A stretch of 28,638 bases of DNA, taken from assembly GCA_024680835.1 (NCBI GenBank), contig JAILBP010000179.1, positions 1 to 28,638 on the forward strand, written 5' to 3'. The position numbers and the translations under genes are program-made. Each line of letters opens with the position of its first letter. Within the stretch, counting starts at the first letter, position 1. Shown here piece after piece: positions 1 to 8,554 of the stretch. The notes below the pieces were generated by a model, which did not search any database, was not told the DNA's origin, and saw only the letters and a list, made by a program, of their open reading frames with translations. Origin of the DNA: RGIG6904 sp024680835. Lineage in GTDB: Bacteria; Bacillota; Clostridia; Lachnospirales; Lachnospiraceae.

Positions 1-680
1 GCTATGGTGCTGACATTGTCCACGGTCACGACTCTGCCCGCCTCAAGACTTGCTTTCATGCATGCCGCTCCGGCAGGCTCAACACCTATCACCTTGATCT
101 TGGGATTCAAAAGCTTTGCCAGAGTGGATACTCCGCATGCAAGACCGCCTCCGCCTATGGGTACCAGAATATACTCCACCAGCGGCAGTTCCTTGAATAT
201 CTCCATGGCTATGGTGCCCTGACCGGTAGCCACATCTATATCATCAAAGGGATGAATAAAAGTATATCCGTACTCCTCTGCAAGTTCGTATGCTTTTGCG
301 CAGGCTTCATCATAGACATTGCCGTACAATATCACCTCTGCGCCGTAGCTCTTGGTGCGGTTTACCTTTATAAGCGGTGTAGTGGTGGGCATCACTATGA
401 CCGCCTTCGCTCCAAAACATTTTGCCGCATAGGCAACACCCTGGGCGTGATTGCCTGCAGAAGCGGTTATCAGCCCCTTGGCACGCATTTCATCTGTCAG
501 TGTGCTGATCTTGTAATATGCACCTCTCACCTTGTAGGCTCCCGTGAACTGCATGTTTTCGGGTTTGAGATAAACCTTGTTGCCTGTCGCCTCCGACAGG
601 AAATCGCTGTATACCAGTTTTGTCTCCAGAGTAACCTCAGAAACCTTTTGTGATGCCTCTTCAAATTTATCCAGTGTCAT
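1..680 (-). CDS. ilvA: Threonine ammonia-lyase (threonine dehydratase), C-terminal part cut by window edge
   Basis: PLP-dependent enzyme that deaminates L-threonine to 2-oxobutanoate, in isoleucine synthesis or threonine catabolism. I translated the minus strand from the ATG at 680. The N-terminal 226 residues are present, with the PLP-lysine motif TGAYKVRGA (Lys50), the SAGNHAQGVA loop and the glycine-rich phosphate-binding loop PIGGGGLACG. The frame is still open at position 1, so the C-terminal part (including any ACT domain that would separate biosynthetic from catabolic forms) is not visible. The start codon overlaps the stop of the upstream membrane-protein gene as ATGA (677-680), so the two genes are translationally coupled. 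Serine dehydratase is a less likely alternative because the loop sequences fit threonine dehydratases well. Confidence 0.93.
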   Translation of the reverse strand, partial: MTLDKFEEASQKVSEVTLETKLVYSDFLSEATGNKVYLKPENMQFTGAYKVRGAYYKISTLTDEMRAKGLITASAGNHAQGVAYAAKCFGAKAVIVMPTTTPLIKVNRTKSYGAEVILYGNVYDEACAKAYELAEEYGYTFIHPFDDIDVATGQGTIAMEIFKELPLVEYILVPIGGGGLACGVSTLAKLLNPKIKVIGVEPAGAACMKASLEAGRVVTVDNVSTI

Positions 681-1468
681 TTTTCCTCTCCATCTTCCCG
701 TATTGCGAGAAACTCTATAAATTTTTTTGAAAACTCCGCACGGCTGCTGTTGCTTATAAGCCCCACAACATAGTGCTCCGCTTTTTCGTCCTTATTACTG
801 AAACACTGATTAAGCCAGCGCGAATCATCCACGAAAACCCCCACAGGTACCGGTTTTTCCATATCCTCCGGTTTGTCCGGATCCGGCGCCTCGGCAGAAT
901 AATCGTAATCCATATCCCTGATGGCCTTCGCATATCCCTCGACCACAGTCTCGTCAACATAATACAACCTGCCCGAGTATTTTTCAATCTCCTCAGGACT
1001 CATGTATTCCGAAAGTGCCAGGATCTTACCCTCATAAGCATAGTCAAAGAAAACATTGTCACCTGTACACAGTATATCCAACTGCTCCCCGCCTATATAA
1101 GCCGCCATGAGCTCCTGTCCGGAATATGCTGTCGAGAATGACATTCCGATGCCTAAGGTGATATCGTCATTAATATCCACCGTATACTCATGGGTATCAA
1201 GCTCTGCATAATCGGTAAACGCTTTGGTAAACTCCTCCTTCTGCGTCTCTGTGGCACCGAAGTTTACCATAGTGGCGAACATCACAGTCTCCTTGAGTGT
1301 AGCGTAATGTACCACCATCTGTATAATGAAAAGAACAACACACAGACCGATCAGTGTCGGCCATTTATAATAATCCCAAAAATACATCAACTTTTGTTTT
1401 GGGGTCATATCGGCCGTCATTTCTTTTGTGAGATCTTTTTCTTTTTGCAGTGCTTCTTTCAAGCTCAT
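677..1468 (-). CDS. Conserved-looking membrane-anchored protein of unknown function
   Basis: 263-residue protein that I cannot assign. The N-terminus is charged (MSLKEALQKEKDLTKEM), followed by a KLMYFWDYYKWPTL stretch and one hydrophobic segment at about residues 40-54. The remaining ~200 residues are soluble and acidic, so a single-pass protein with its bulk outside the membrane is likely. I chose the ATG at 1468 because AGAGGTG lies just upstream. An ATG at 1495 would add nine residues (MIFLPQRCD) without a good ribosome site. The stop overlaps the ilvA start by 4 bp (ATGA), which indicates an operon, but nothing in the sequence links the function to threonine metabolism. Confidence 0.8.
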   Translation of the reverse strand: MSLKEALQKEKDLTKEMTADMTPKQKLMYFWDYYKWPTLIGLCVVLFIIQMVVHYATLKETVMFATMVNFGATETQKEEFTKAFTDYAELDTHEYTVDINDDITLGIGMSFSTAYSGQELMAAYIGGEQLDILCTGDNVFFDYAYEGKILALSEYMSPEEIEKYSGRLYYVDETVVEGYAKAIRDMDYDYSAEAPDPDKPEDMEKPVPVGVFVDDSRWLNQCFSNKDEKAEHYVVGLISNSSRAEFSKKFIEFLAIREDGEEK

Positions 1469-1552
1469 GTCGCACCTCTGGGGCAAAAAAATCATGCATT
1501 TATTACTATGTCACGTTAAAGCGTAAAATCTATCTTTGTGAGTTTTCCCGAC

Positions 1553-1581
1553 ATGACAGAAAGCCATTTCCGTAGTATTAT
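1553..1581 (+). promoter_or_regulatory. Putative sigma-A promoter of the Big2 protein gene
   Basis: ATGACA (1553-1558), a 17-bp spacer and TATTAT (1576-1581). The downstream gene starts at 1626, giving a leader of about 38 nt with an AAGGAGA ribosome site. Predicted by eye only. Confidence 0.45.
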
Positions 1582-1625
1582 TGCCATACAGTTTCAGCAG
1601 TCTCTGAAAATGAAAGGAGATTGCC

Positions 1626-2636
1626 ATGAAAAACTATACAACCATCAGGAAAATCTTATATATTTTATCCTTTTGTCTCATCATGACGTCGGTAAATCCC
1701 TGTGCCGCAGTCCATGCCGGGACGAAGATAAATTTTGTGTTACTGTCAAGTTATTCAAAAACCATCCCAATCGACGGTGAATTTCTGCTGGTAGCCGTGA
1801 CCACAAACGGCGAAATGCCTACCTTTAAGAGCAGCAGTTCATCCATAGCATCCGTTAACTCCTACGGAGTTGTCACAGGCAAAAAAGCCGGCAGCTGCAA
1901 GATCACAGCCAAGGTGTCAGGTGGAGAGGCATCATGCAGGGTCACTGTAGCTAAATCCACCATCAGGATATCCAGAACAGAACTCTCTATGGAAAACGGT
2001 GAGAGCGTGCAGCTTTCAGCCTCAGTATCAACCGGCCATGACATTTCATGGAGATCCTCATCCCAGTCAGTGCTGGAGGTTGACGACACAGGCCTGATCA
2101 CCGCCAAAAAATGCGGTTCCGCCACCATTACCGCAAAAGCCGACGGAGTCAGTGCAACCTGTAAGGTAACCGTCAAAAAACCGACTCTCTCACTGAGCCA
2201 TTCAGAGATAAGACTATACCGTGATCAGACCAAAAGGCTTGAACTCAAGTGTTCCAACAACTCCGAGCCGGAGTGGAAATCCAGTCGCAACTCGGTGGCT
2301 ACCGTGGATGAAAACGGCTTTGTGACTGCAGTTTCCCACGGCAGTGCCACCATCACCGTAAAGGTTGACGGTGTCAGCAAAAGCTGCAAAGTGACCGTGA
2401 TGCAGCCTATCATAACGCTTTCCAAAGACAGTCTCTCCATGAGAGTGGGCGATACCACAAGGCTTAAAGCCACTGTATCCAGCGGCAACACACCGGAATG
2501 GAGTTCATCAAACGATACCATTCTATCAGTCACGGGAGACGGCACCATCAAAGCCAGACAAACCGGTAAAGCCTATGTCTATGTCAAAGAGGACGGTGCA
2601 AAGGCAAGCTGTATCGTGAAAATACTGAACGAGTAA
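1626..2636 (+). CDS. Secreted Big2 (bacterial Ig-like) repeat protein
   Basis: 336-residue exported protein made almost only of Ig-like repeats. A signal peptide covers residues 1-31 (KILYILSFCLIM hydrophobic core, likely cleavage after AVHA). Four tandem domains follow at about 34-110, 112-183, 186-258 and 262-334, each with the Big2 pattern of Ser-rich W/F-x-SSS, a V-x-S/D-x-x-G-x-[IV]-x-A turn and a GSATITAK-like strand. Cysteines near the end of each repeat are regularly placed and could form disulphides. There is no LPXTG motif, no C-terminal membrane anchor and no catalytic domain, so it is probably released or held non-covalently, with an adhesion or scaffold role. AAGGAGA sits 8 nt before the ATG. 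It converges on the next gene with only 4 bp between the stops. Confidence 0.88.
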   Translation: MKNYTTIRKILYILSFCLIMTSVNPCAAVHAGTKINFVLLSSYSKTIPIDGEFLLVAVTTNGEMPTFKSSSSSIASVNSYGVVTGKKAGSCKITAKVSGGEASCRVTVAKSTIRISRTELSMENGESVQLSASVSTGHDISWRSSSQSVLEVDDTGLITAKKCGSATITAKADGVSATCKVTVKKPTLSLSHSEIRLYRDQTKRLELKCSNNSEPEWKSSRNSVATVDENGFVTAVSHGSATITVKVDGVSKSCKVTVMQPIITLSKDSLSMRVGDTTRLKATVSSGNTPEWSSSNDTILSVTGDGTIKARQTGKAYVYVKEDGAKASCIVKILNE

Positions 2637-2640
2637 TACA

Positions 2641-2916
2641 TTACGGACTGCTGAAACTGTTTTTATCTCCCATAAAGGCTTTCATGACATTAACGTTAGC
2701 AGCCATTTTCTTGAGGGTCGGAAGCTCCGCTTTCATGTAATCCTCCAGTTTGGCTACTTCATCATCGGAAAAGCCTTTATTTTCGGTGATATCGCACATA
2801 GGTATCACACCCTCGGCGCTGCGCACTCCGTCCGTAAATCTCACAAAGGCAATCTTTTTGCCATCTTTAACACATATAGGTGAAACTGTCATATCAAGCG
2901 CATCATTTTCGCTCAT
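2641..2916 (-). CDS. Small protein of unknown function (91 aa)
   Basis: 91-residue soluble protein that I do not recognise. It begins MSENDALDMTVSPICVKDGK, has a central beta-like part (KIAFVRFTDGVRSAEGVIP) and a helical C-terminal half (SDDEVAKLEDYMKAELPTLKKMAANVNVMKAFM). No signal peptide or membrane segment. AAGGGG lies 7 nt before the ATG, which supports it as a real gene. No terminator separates it from the convergent Big2 gene, so the two transcripts probably overlap at their 3' ends. It may follow the antiporter gene in one transcript, but the 138-bp gap carries two repeat copies and no clear promoter. Confidence 0.7.
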   Translation of the reverse strand: MSENDALDMTVSPICVKDGKKIAFVRFTDGVRSAEGVIPMCDITENKGFSDDEVAKLEDYMKAELPTLKKMAANVNVMKAFMGDKNSFSSP

Positions 2917-3017
2917 ATAATCCCCTTTTATCTGCTATCTATGCCATGCCACGGGCTTTTGTACATCATGCAGTCTGATATCTGTCTACACGTTTATTTT
3001 TGAAGTATATTTCTGTT

Positions 3018-3051
3018 GTTACTATTCACCTAACTAATGGTTACTATTCAC
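3018..3051 (+). repeat. Two direct copies of the 12-bp intergenic repeat GTTACTATTCAC
   Basis: Identical copies at 3018-3029 and 3040-3051, starting 22 bp apart (two helical turns). The second ends 3 bp from the antiporter stop codon. The same sequence or one-base variants occur near 4933, 14356, 14455, 18567 and 28184, always between genes. Confidence 0.75.
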
Positions 3052-3054
3052 GGA

Positions 3055-4056
3055 TCACCTGATACATATATATACCGCATATGTGGCATACATTGCCACC
3101 ATCACGCCGCCCTCAATGCGGTTGATCTGCTTTTTGGTATATGCAAACACCCATACCACCAGTGTTACACACAGCAGTACTGCGATATCTATAACATTCT
3201 CTTTCAGCATTGTCACCGGACTTATGGCAGCTGCAATACCCAAAACCATCAATATATTGAAGACATTGGAGCCAATGGCATTTCCTAAAGCCATGTCAAC
3301 CTCGTTCTTGCGGGCTGCCACTACAGAAGTGACAAGCTCAGGCAAACTGGTACCAATAGATACTATCGTAAGACCGACCAATGTTTCACTCATACCAAAT
3401 GACATTGCGATACGGCTGGCGGAATCAACTGTGAGATCTCCTCCCACCACGATTGCCGCAGCGCCTCCCACTATAAAAATGAGGGAAAGCCATATCGGAA
3501 GATTCTTTTTGGTCTCATCACCTTCATCCGCCTCATCCTTATCTGATGCGGACTTTCTGGCTTTTAATGTTGTGATCACCAAAAAAGAGAGATATATCAC
3601 AAAAAGAATCAGCAATATTATACCATCCAGATTGCCCAAAGTCATGCCGGCCGGATCTCCGAAAGACAAAACCCCCAGCGCAGCCAGAAGGCAGGCGCAG
3701 AGTGCCGAAAATGGCAGATCTCTTTTCAATGTCTCTTTCTGTACAGCAACCGGAGTCAGCAGAGCACAGACACCGATGACCATTATGATGTTGAAAATAT
3801 TAGATCCGGTGACATTACTGATGGCCAGCGAATTCTTGCCGGCTATTGATGCCGTAACGGACACGGCAGTCTCCGGAAGACTGGTGCCCATCGCCACAAC
3901 CGTCAGACCTATTATGATAGACGGCACTTTGAATTTGTGCGCTACAGCCGAGCTTCCCTCCACGAAAAAATCTGCCCCTTTGATCAGCAGCGCAAAGCCT
4001 GCGATAAGGAACAGAAAAACCAACGGAATCGGTAATGTGTTTATCAGGTTTTCCAA
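3055..4056 (-). CDS. Calcium/sodium antiporter (CaCA superfamily, YrbG-like)
   Basis: 333-residue integral membrane exchanger with about ten hydrophobic segments. Both signature alpha repeats are visible: GLTVVAMGTSLPETAVS followed by GSNIFN, and GLTIVSIGTSLPELVTS followed by GSNVFN, with the acidic Glu of each GTSLPE motif. A hydrophilic, acidic/basic loop (KARKSASDKDEADEGDETKK) separates the two halves. Family members exchange Ca2+ against Na+ or H+, and the actual ions are not determinable here. I chose the TTG at 4056 (MENLINTLPIPLVFL) because AGGGGG lies 7 nt upstream. An earlier start at 4182 would overlap the PilZ gene and add a non-homologous, polar leader. It lies 64 bp behind the PilZ gene with no terminator between, so a shared transcript is plausible. 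Confidence 0.9.
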   Translation of the reverse strand: MENLINTLPIPLVFLFLIAGFALLIKGADFFVEGSSAVAHKFKVPSIIIGLTVVAMGTSLPETAVSVTASIAGKNSLAISNVTGSNIFNIIMVIGVCALLTPVAVQKETLKRDLPFSALCACLLAALGVLSFGDPAGMTLGNLDGIILLILFVIYLSFLVITTLKARKSASDKDEADEGDETKKNLPIWLSLIFIVGGAAAIVVGGDLTVDSASRIAMSFGMSETLVGLTIVSIGTSLPELVTSVVAARKNEVDMALGNAIGSNVFNILMVLGIAAAISPVTMLKENVIDIAVLLCVTLVVWVFAYTKKQINRIEGGVMVAMYATYAVYICIR

Positions 4057-4120
4057 TTTTCTACCCCCTGGCATATTATGTACCGGCATGATCGAACAAT
4101 CATGTCTTTCATTCTGAAAA

Positions 4121-4810
4121 CTAATCTTTCTTGATCTGTAAACGCTGTTTTGTGCTGATATACTTGGACAAAACATTGGCATTGCATTCTTTTATCACAA
4201 GACCGTACTCTTTGAACTTTCCTATGATCCTCACCCTGTTTACGGTAGCAGAAAATGATATGTTCACCTTTTCCGCCGCCTCGCCTTCCCTCTGTGGGCT
4301 GACACTGTCCGAAAACCTTACGGTCACATACTCTCCTACCTTCAGCTCGAGAGACGAAGATAAAAGAGCTCCTCCCAATATGCTGAGGTCCTTTAAGGTC
4401 GCACTCTGAGCCGAAGTATCACTGGATCTGGCAACCTGACAGGGAAGACTGATCCCGCAGCGATAAGCTTTTCTCTGCTCGATCTTCTGGGCTTCCTTTA
4501 TGGTGTAAAAGCATTCGCAGTTCTCGCCACCCAGCTTTACCCGCTTATGTTTGACATTAAAAAATCTGTACATTTTATTGTCAACAACGGTCTGAATATG
4601 TATATTGATCTTATCTGCATCCAGCGACACCGCTTTTCCGTCTTCGGTCCGCAAAACCTCAGTCATGATCGCAGAACTGTCCGAAGGCAGGCTCAGGGAA
4701 TCAAAAAAATCATCTTCTACCTCAATCCTCTGTCCCTTTAAGGCTACGACCTTTTTATCCATCTGTATCAGAACGGATATAAATTTGTCTTTTACCTCGT
4801 TTATTTTCAT
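4121..4810 (-). CDS. PilZ-domain c-di-GMP-binding protein (YcgR-like)
   Basis: 229-residue soluble protein with a YcgR-type layout. An N-terminal beta-rich domain (about 1-108) is followed by a PilZ domain opening with EQRKAYR (RxxxR at 113-117) and DLSILGG (DxSxxG at 141-146), the two c-di-GMP contact motifs. Such proteins bind c-di-GMP and adjust flagellar motor function or envelope processes. The start at 4810 is supported by GAGGGGGAG 3 nt before the ATG. A longer start at 4837 would add MKCCCEGEY with no ribosome site. Next to it, in the same direction, are a chemoreceptor gene upstream and a Ca2+/Na+ exchanger gene downstream. The flagellar role is inferred from the family, since no flagellar gene is in view. 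Confidence 0.87.
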   Translation of the reverse strand: MKINEVKDKFISVLIQMDKKVVALKGQRIEVEDDFFDSLSLPSDSSAIMTEVLRTEDGKAVSLDADKINIHIQTVVDNKMYRFFNVKHKRVKLGGENCECFYTIKEAQKIEQRKAYRCGISLPCQVARSSDTSAQSATLKDLSILGGALLSSSLELKVGEYVTVRFSDSVSPQREGEAAEKVNISFSATVNRVRIIGKFKEYGLVIKECNANVLSKYISTKQRLQIKKD

Positions 4811-4846
4811 ATACTCCCCCTCACAGCAGCACTTCATTTACAAAAA

Positions 4847-4876
4847 ATTATACAAAGTTTATTCTACCACAAACAA
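4847..4876 (-). promoter_or_regulatory. Putative sigma-A promoter of the PilZ gene
   Basis: On the minus strand TTGTTT (4876-4871), an 18-bp spacer and a perfect TATAAT (4852-4847). It would give a leader of about 30 nt before the ATG at 4810. It sits just downstream of the chemoreceptor terminator, which fits a new transcription unit. Confidence 0.5.
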
Positions 4877-4928
4877 TTCAAATATTCTATGTTTTTTTGT
4901 CACTGGCAGAAGGAAATTTACAGACATC

Positions 4929-4946
4929 GTTACTGTGAACAGTAAC
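4929..4946. repeat. Palindrome containing a variant of the intergenic repeat
   Basis: GTTACTG, a TGAA centre, then CAGTAAC. Read on the minus strand it begins GTTACTGTTCACAG, one base different from the GTTACTATTCACAG repeat seen elsewhere in the window. It lies between the chemoreceptor terminator and the PilZ promoter. Confidence 0.55.
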
Positions 4947-4954
4947 CGGACATC

Positions 4955-4984
4955 AAAAAAGGAGCAGGAAAAACTTCCTGCTCC
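4955..4984 (-). terminator. Rho-independent terminator after the chemoreceptor / atp operon
   Basis: Perfect 10-bp stem GGAGCAGGAA / TTCCTGCTCC with a 4-nt loop, followed on the minus strand by six T residues. It starts 14 bp past the chemoreceptor stop codon and is the first convincing minus-strand terminator downstream of the atp genes. Confidence 0.9.
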
Positions 4985-4998
4985 CGATAACTTTATGT

Positions 4999-6681
4999 TT
5001 AGTTGAAGAAACTCATGCGATCGGTAAGTTCGTCAGCCATGCCTCTCATCTGTCCGGATTCGTCCTTTGTGCCGGAGATACCCGCTGCTATCGTATCTAT
5101 CGTAGCCGTAACCTCCTCAGCGCTTGCAGCATTCTCCTCGGAGATTGCCGAGAGATCGGAGATATTCCCCAATACGGAAGCTTTAGCGCTGTCAAGACTG
5201 GCAGCTTCTTCGCTGACCTGATTGATATCCTCCACAACCTCACCAACCTTAAGGCTCAGATTGTCCATATCGCCGGAAACCGCATGCACGAGCTCTCTCT
5301 GCTGCTGCATGAGTTCCCTTGCGCCCATGGCCATAGACTCACATGTTGAAGCCTTGGTCACTACATCATGCACTGAATTACCGATATCCTGAGCACTCTG
5401 ATTGCTCTGTTCGGCAAGTGAACGTATATTCTCAGCAACAACCGCAAAACCTCTGCCTGCCTCTCCCGCTCTCGCCGCCTCAATGGAAGCATTAAGCGCC
5501 AAAAGATTGGTCTGACTTGCGATCTCTGCAATAACCTCAGTTGCGCTCTGTATACTCTGGGCTGCGGCCGTACATGCCTTGGTCTGCTCCGTCATCTGAT
5601 TGATAGACTCAACCGAGCTTTCATTGCTGGCCAGAACCTCCCTCATGCGACCCATGGCATTTGCATTGCTCTCTCTCATCACTTTTGCTTTCTCTGCAGC
5701 ATCTGCCGAGATCCTGGTGATATTGTCAATGGAATCACCCATTGTGATGACCGCTGAATTCGCCATCTGAACATTCTCAGCCATTGTCTGCGCCGTGGTA
5801 GCAAGTTCATTAACGATGGTGTTGATCTGATTTGCTCCGTCCGCACTGCTTATGGACATTTCATCCACATTCTGCACCGACTGTCCAAGGTTTGTGCTGG
5901 TAGTCCTGATAGCACCGATGGTCTTATCCAGCCTGTCCGTCAGCATGTTCAATGAGAATGCAACACCCTGAAGATCGGTACATGCGGATTTTATGTTATT
6001 GCGATAATGAATATCACCCTGCTCAAGGTGATTCACCGCCGTCTTTATGGCAAGTATTGTCTTGGTGAACAGGTTGCTCAAATACAATAAGATAATGATG
6101 AATATCACCACAAAGATCAGCACTATGAGGATCAGTTTTGTCGTTGTATTTCTGGTGATATCACGAACATTGTCCATGGGAATACCCGCAAAAGCCATTC
6201 CCCAGACCTGTGTCTTCGCCTCATCGGAATACACCGGAGTGTAGTATACAAAATACTTACGGTTTCCGATCTTTACATCCTTAGACATATAGTCCTTGCC
6301 ACTGCTGACAGTCTCCCAGATTCCCGGACCGGCTTTGGTTCCCTCAAAATAAGTTCCGTCCTCGTTTTTAAGGGATGTAATGAATCTGGTATCACCCTGA
6401 AACAGAGTCATCTCAATACTCATGTTCTGAAGAGACTCTACATAAACATGATCCGAGTACTCATCATAGTCCACAAAACCGTTCTCTCTCACATCATAGG
6501 CAAAATATTCCGCAAGACTGTACGCCGTGGCCTGTAATGTCGAATGTTCTCCATGTGATACTTCCATGTTCAACAATACGACCGCTGTGATACAAACCGC
6601 TACTGCAGTCAGTATCATGGGTATGAGTCCGGTAATTGCATACAATACTCTGAAACTTACTCCTCTGGTATTCAACTTCAT
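4999..6681 (-). CDS. Methyl-accepting chemotaxis protein (single-Cache type sensor)
   Basis: 560-residue transmembrane chemoreceptor. Membrane helix 1 is at about 11-38, an extracytoplasmic sensor at about 40-180 (size and the FVYYTPVYSDE...VWGMAFAGIPM pattern fit a single Cache domain), helix 2 at about 183-205, then HAMP and a long coiled-coil signalling domain. The CheA/CheW-binding tip is clear: EIASQTNLLALNASIEAARAG-type motif at about 386-406, then GRGFAVVAENIRSLAEQS. Family members pass ligand binding to CheA to control the flagellar motor. The ligand is unknown. No C-terminal CheR-tethering pentapeptide is seen. It begins 19 bp after the atpC stop with a G-rich ribosome site (GGGGGGG) and no promoter or terminator between, so it probably ends the ATP synthase transcript. 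Confidence 0.95.
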   Translation of the reverse strand: MKLNTRGVSFRVLYAITGLIPMILTAVAVCITAVVLLNMEVSHGEHSTLQATAYSLAEYFAYDVRENGFVDYDEYSDHVYVESLQNMSIEMTLFQGDTRFITSLKNEDGTYFEGTKAGPGIWETVSSGKDYMSKDVKIGNRKYFVYYTPVYSDEAKTQVWGMAFAGIPMDNVRDITRNTTTKLILIVLIFVVIFIIILLYLSNLFTKTILAIKTAVNHLEQGDIHYRNNIKSACTDLQGVAFSLNMLTDRLDKTIGAIRTTSTNLGQSVQNVDEMSISSADGANQINTIVNELATTAQTMAENVQMANSAVITMGDSIDNITRISADAAEKAKVMRESNANAMGRMREVLASNESSVESINQMTEQTKACTAAAQSIQSATEVIAEIASQTNLLALNASIEAARAGEAGRGFAVVAENIRSLAEQSNQSAQDIGNSVHDVVTKASTCESMAMGARELMQQQRELVHAVSGDMDNLSLKVGEVVEDINQVSEEAASLDSAKASVLGNISDLSAISEENAASAEEVTATIDTIAAGISGTKDESGQMRGMADELTDRMSFFN

Positions 6682-6700
6682 ACAGCATCCCCCCCTATTA

Positions 6701-7102
6701 TCAGCTGCGTATACTTATTCTGACAAGGGACTTTCTGAGCGCCATCTCTGCTCTCATCACGTCCAAACCGGCATCCTTCTCCGCGAGGCGCTTCTCTGCC
6801 CTGTCTCTCGCCGCCATAGCCCTGTCCACGTCGATCTCATCCGGCCACTCTGCAACTTCAGCAAGAATTGTGACTTTATCGGTTAAAATCTCCGCGAATC
6901 CGGCATGTACAGCAGCTTTCTTTTTTTCATCACCCTCAGTGATCACCACGATCCCCGGAGCAATGACAGTGGTGAGAGGTATATGATTCTTGTATACACC
7001 TATCTCACCCTCCACCGTATTGAATTCGATCATCTCCGCAGTCCCTTCGTAAAAGACACGGTCCGGAGTGATGATCTTTACTTCAAAGCTGTTATCTGCC
7101 AT
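6701..7102 (-). CDS. atpC: ATP synthase F1 subunit epsilon
   Basis: 133-residue epsilon subunit of the F1 rotor stalk, which couples rotation and can inhibit ATP hydrolysis. The N-terminal beta-sandwich has FEVKIITPDRVFYEGTAEMIEFNTVEGEIGVYKNHIPLTTVIAPG. The C-terminal helical hairpin (RAMAARDRAEKRLAEKDAG...) is present, so it is full length. I chose the ATG at 7102 because AGAGG lies 7 nt upstream and the protein then begins like the family. Starting at 7144 would add 14 unrelated residues and run through an intercistronic hairpin. Last subunit gene of the operon, followed directly by a chemoreceptor gene. Confidence 0.96.
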   Translation of the reverse strand: MADNSFEVKIITPDRVFYEGTAEMIEFNTVEGEIGVYKNHIPLTTVIAPGIVVITEGDEKKKAAVHAGFAEILTDKVTILAEVAEWPDEIDVDRAMAARDRAEKRLAEKDAGLDVMRAEMALRKSLVRISIRS

Positions 7103-7124
7103 TATTGATCCTCTGTATACGAAC

Positions 7125-7140
7125 CGACTGTAAACAGTCG
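7125..7140 (-). promoter_or_regulatory. Intercistronic hairpin between atpD and atpC
   Basis: Perfect inverted repeat CGACTG / CAGTCG with a 4-nt centre (7-bp arms if the centre is closed further). It lies 22 bp before the atpC start and has no T tract, so it is not a terminator. A role in mRNA processing, stability or spacing of translation is inferred. Confidence 0.5.
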
Positions 7141-7147
7141 TCAAATT

Positions 7148-8536
7148 TTATTTCATCTTTGCCCTGACTTCATCAATGGTACCCACGTTCAGGAAATAAC
7201 TCTCCGGAACATCATCATGTTTTCCTTCGATGATCTCCTTAAAGCCGCGTACGGTCTCAGAAACAGGCACATACTTACCTTCAAGACCTGTAAACTGACC
7301 CGCCACGAAGAACGGCTGAGACAGAAATCTCTGTATCTTTCTGGCACGGCTTACCACCAGCTTGTCATCCTCTCCGAGCTCATCCATACCAAGGATCGCG
7401 ATGATATCCTGAAGTTCCTTGTATTTCTGCAGGATCTCCTGAACGCCTCTGGCAACCTTAAAGTGCTCTTCACCCACTACTCTGGGATCGAGAATACGCG
7501 ATGTTGATGCAAGTGGATCAACCGCAGGATAGATACCCTGCTCTGCTATTGAACGCTCCAACACCGTTGTAGCATCCAGGTGCGCAAATGTTGTGGCAGG
7601 AGCCGGGTCTGTAAGGTCATCGGCAGGCACATAAACGGCCTGAACCGAAGTTATGGATCCGTTCTTGGTAGATGTGATACGCTCCTGAAGAGCACCCATC
7701 TCTGTCTGCAACGTAGGCTGATAACCTACGGCTGACGGAACACGTCCAAGCAGAGCCGAAACCTCGGAACCTGCCTGTGTAAAACGGAAAATATTGTCTA
7801 TGAAGAGCAGAACGTCCTTGCCGCCCTTGTCACGGAAGTACTCTGCCATGGTAAGACCTGTAAGTCCGACTCTCATACGGGCTCCCGGTGGCTCGTTCAT
7901 CTGACCGAACACCATGGTGGTCTTATCGATAACTCCGGATTCCTTCATCTCGTAGTAAAGATCGTTACCCTCTCTGGTACGCTCTCCAACACCTGTAAAT
8001 ACCGAATATCCGCCGTGCTCTGTTGCGATGTTATGGATAAGCTCCTGGATCAGCACCGTCTTACCAACGCCGGCACCACCGAAAAGTCCTATCTTTCCAC
8101 CCTTCTGATACGGGCACAGAAGATCCACGACCTTTATACCGGTCTCTAAGATCTCCGAAGATGTAGCCTGCTCCTCAAAAGAAGGAGCCGGTCTGTGTAT
8201 CGGCATATATTCAACATCTGTGGGTGCGGGTTGCTCATCTATGGGCTCGCCCAGCACATTGAAGATACGCCCCAGAGTATTCTCTCCGACAGGTACTGAT
8301 ATCGGCGCACCCGTCGCGATCGCATCCATGCCTCTCACAAGTCCGTCCGTAGGACCCATGGCGATACATTTAACGGTATCGTCTCCCAGATGTGATGCAA
8401 CCTCGACCACCAGAGTCTCGCCGTTTTGACGTTTTATCTTAACAGCCTCATTGATCTCCGGGATATTTCCCTCCGGAAACTTGATATCCAGAACCGCTCC
8501 GATGATCTGGGTGATCTTTCCTGTATTTTCTGCCAT
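7148..8536 (-). CDS. atpD: ATP synthase F1 subunit beta (catalytic)
   Basis: 462-residue catalytic subunit, typical length. Walker A GGAGVGKT at about 151-158, the following LIQELIHN helix, the GERTREGNDLYYEM segment with the catalytic Glu, Walker B-type LLFIDNIFRFTQAG, and the DELSEED-equivalent region as MDELGEDDKL. Everything needed for ATP synthesis at the alpha/beta interface is intact. AAGGAG lies 6 nt upstream of the ATG. It is preceded by a small hairpin in the 81-bp gap after atpG. Confidence 0.98.
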   Translation of the reverse strand: MAENTGKITQIIGAVLDIKFPEGNIPEINEAVKIKRQNGETLVVEVASHLGDDTVKCIAMGPTDGLVRGMDAIATGAPISVPVGENTLGRIFNVLGEPIDEQPAPTDVEYMPIHRPAPSFEEQATSSEILETGIKVVDLLCPYQKGGKIGLFGGAGVGKTVLIQELIHNIATEHGGYSVFTGVGERTREGNDLYYEMKESGVIDKTTMVFGQMNEPPGARMRVGLTGLTMAEYFRDKGGKDVLLFIDNIFRFTQAGSEVSALLGRVPSAVGYQPTLQTEMGALQERITSTKNGSITSVQAVYVPADDLTDPAPATTFAHLDATTVLERSIAEQGIYPAVDPLASTSRILDPRVVGEEHFKVARGVQEILQKYKELQDIIAILGMDELGEDDKLVVSRARKIQRFLSQPFFVAGQFTGLEGKYVPVSETVRGFKEIIEGKHDDVPESYFLNVGTIDEVRAKMK

Positions 8537-8554
8537 TGTGTCACTCCTTTTTAG

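Noticed and set aside
4087..4104. Hairpin CATGAT/ATCATG between the PilZ and antiporter genes as terminator
   Set aside because: Only 6 bp and no T run on either side.
3083..4117. 344-codon plus-strand open frame
   Set aside because: Mirror of the antiporter gene, whose two alpha repeats leave no doubt about the coding strand.
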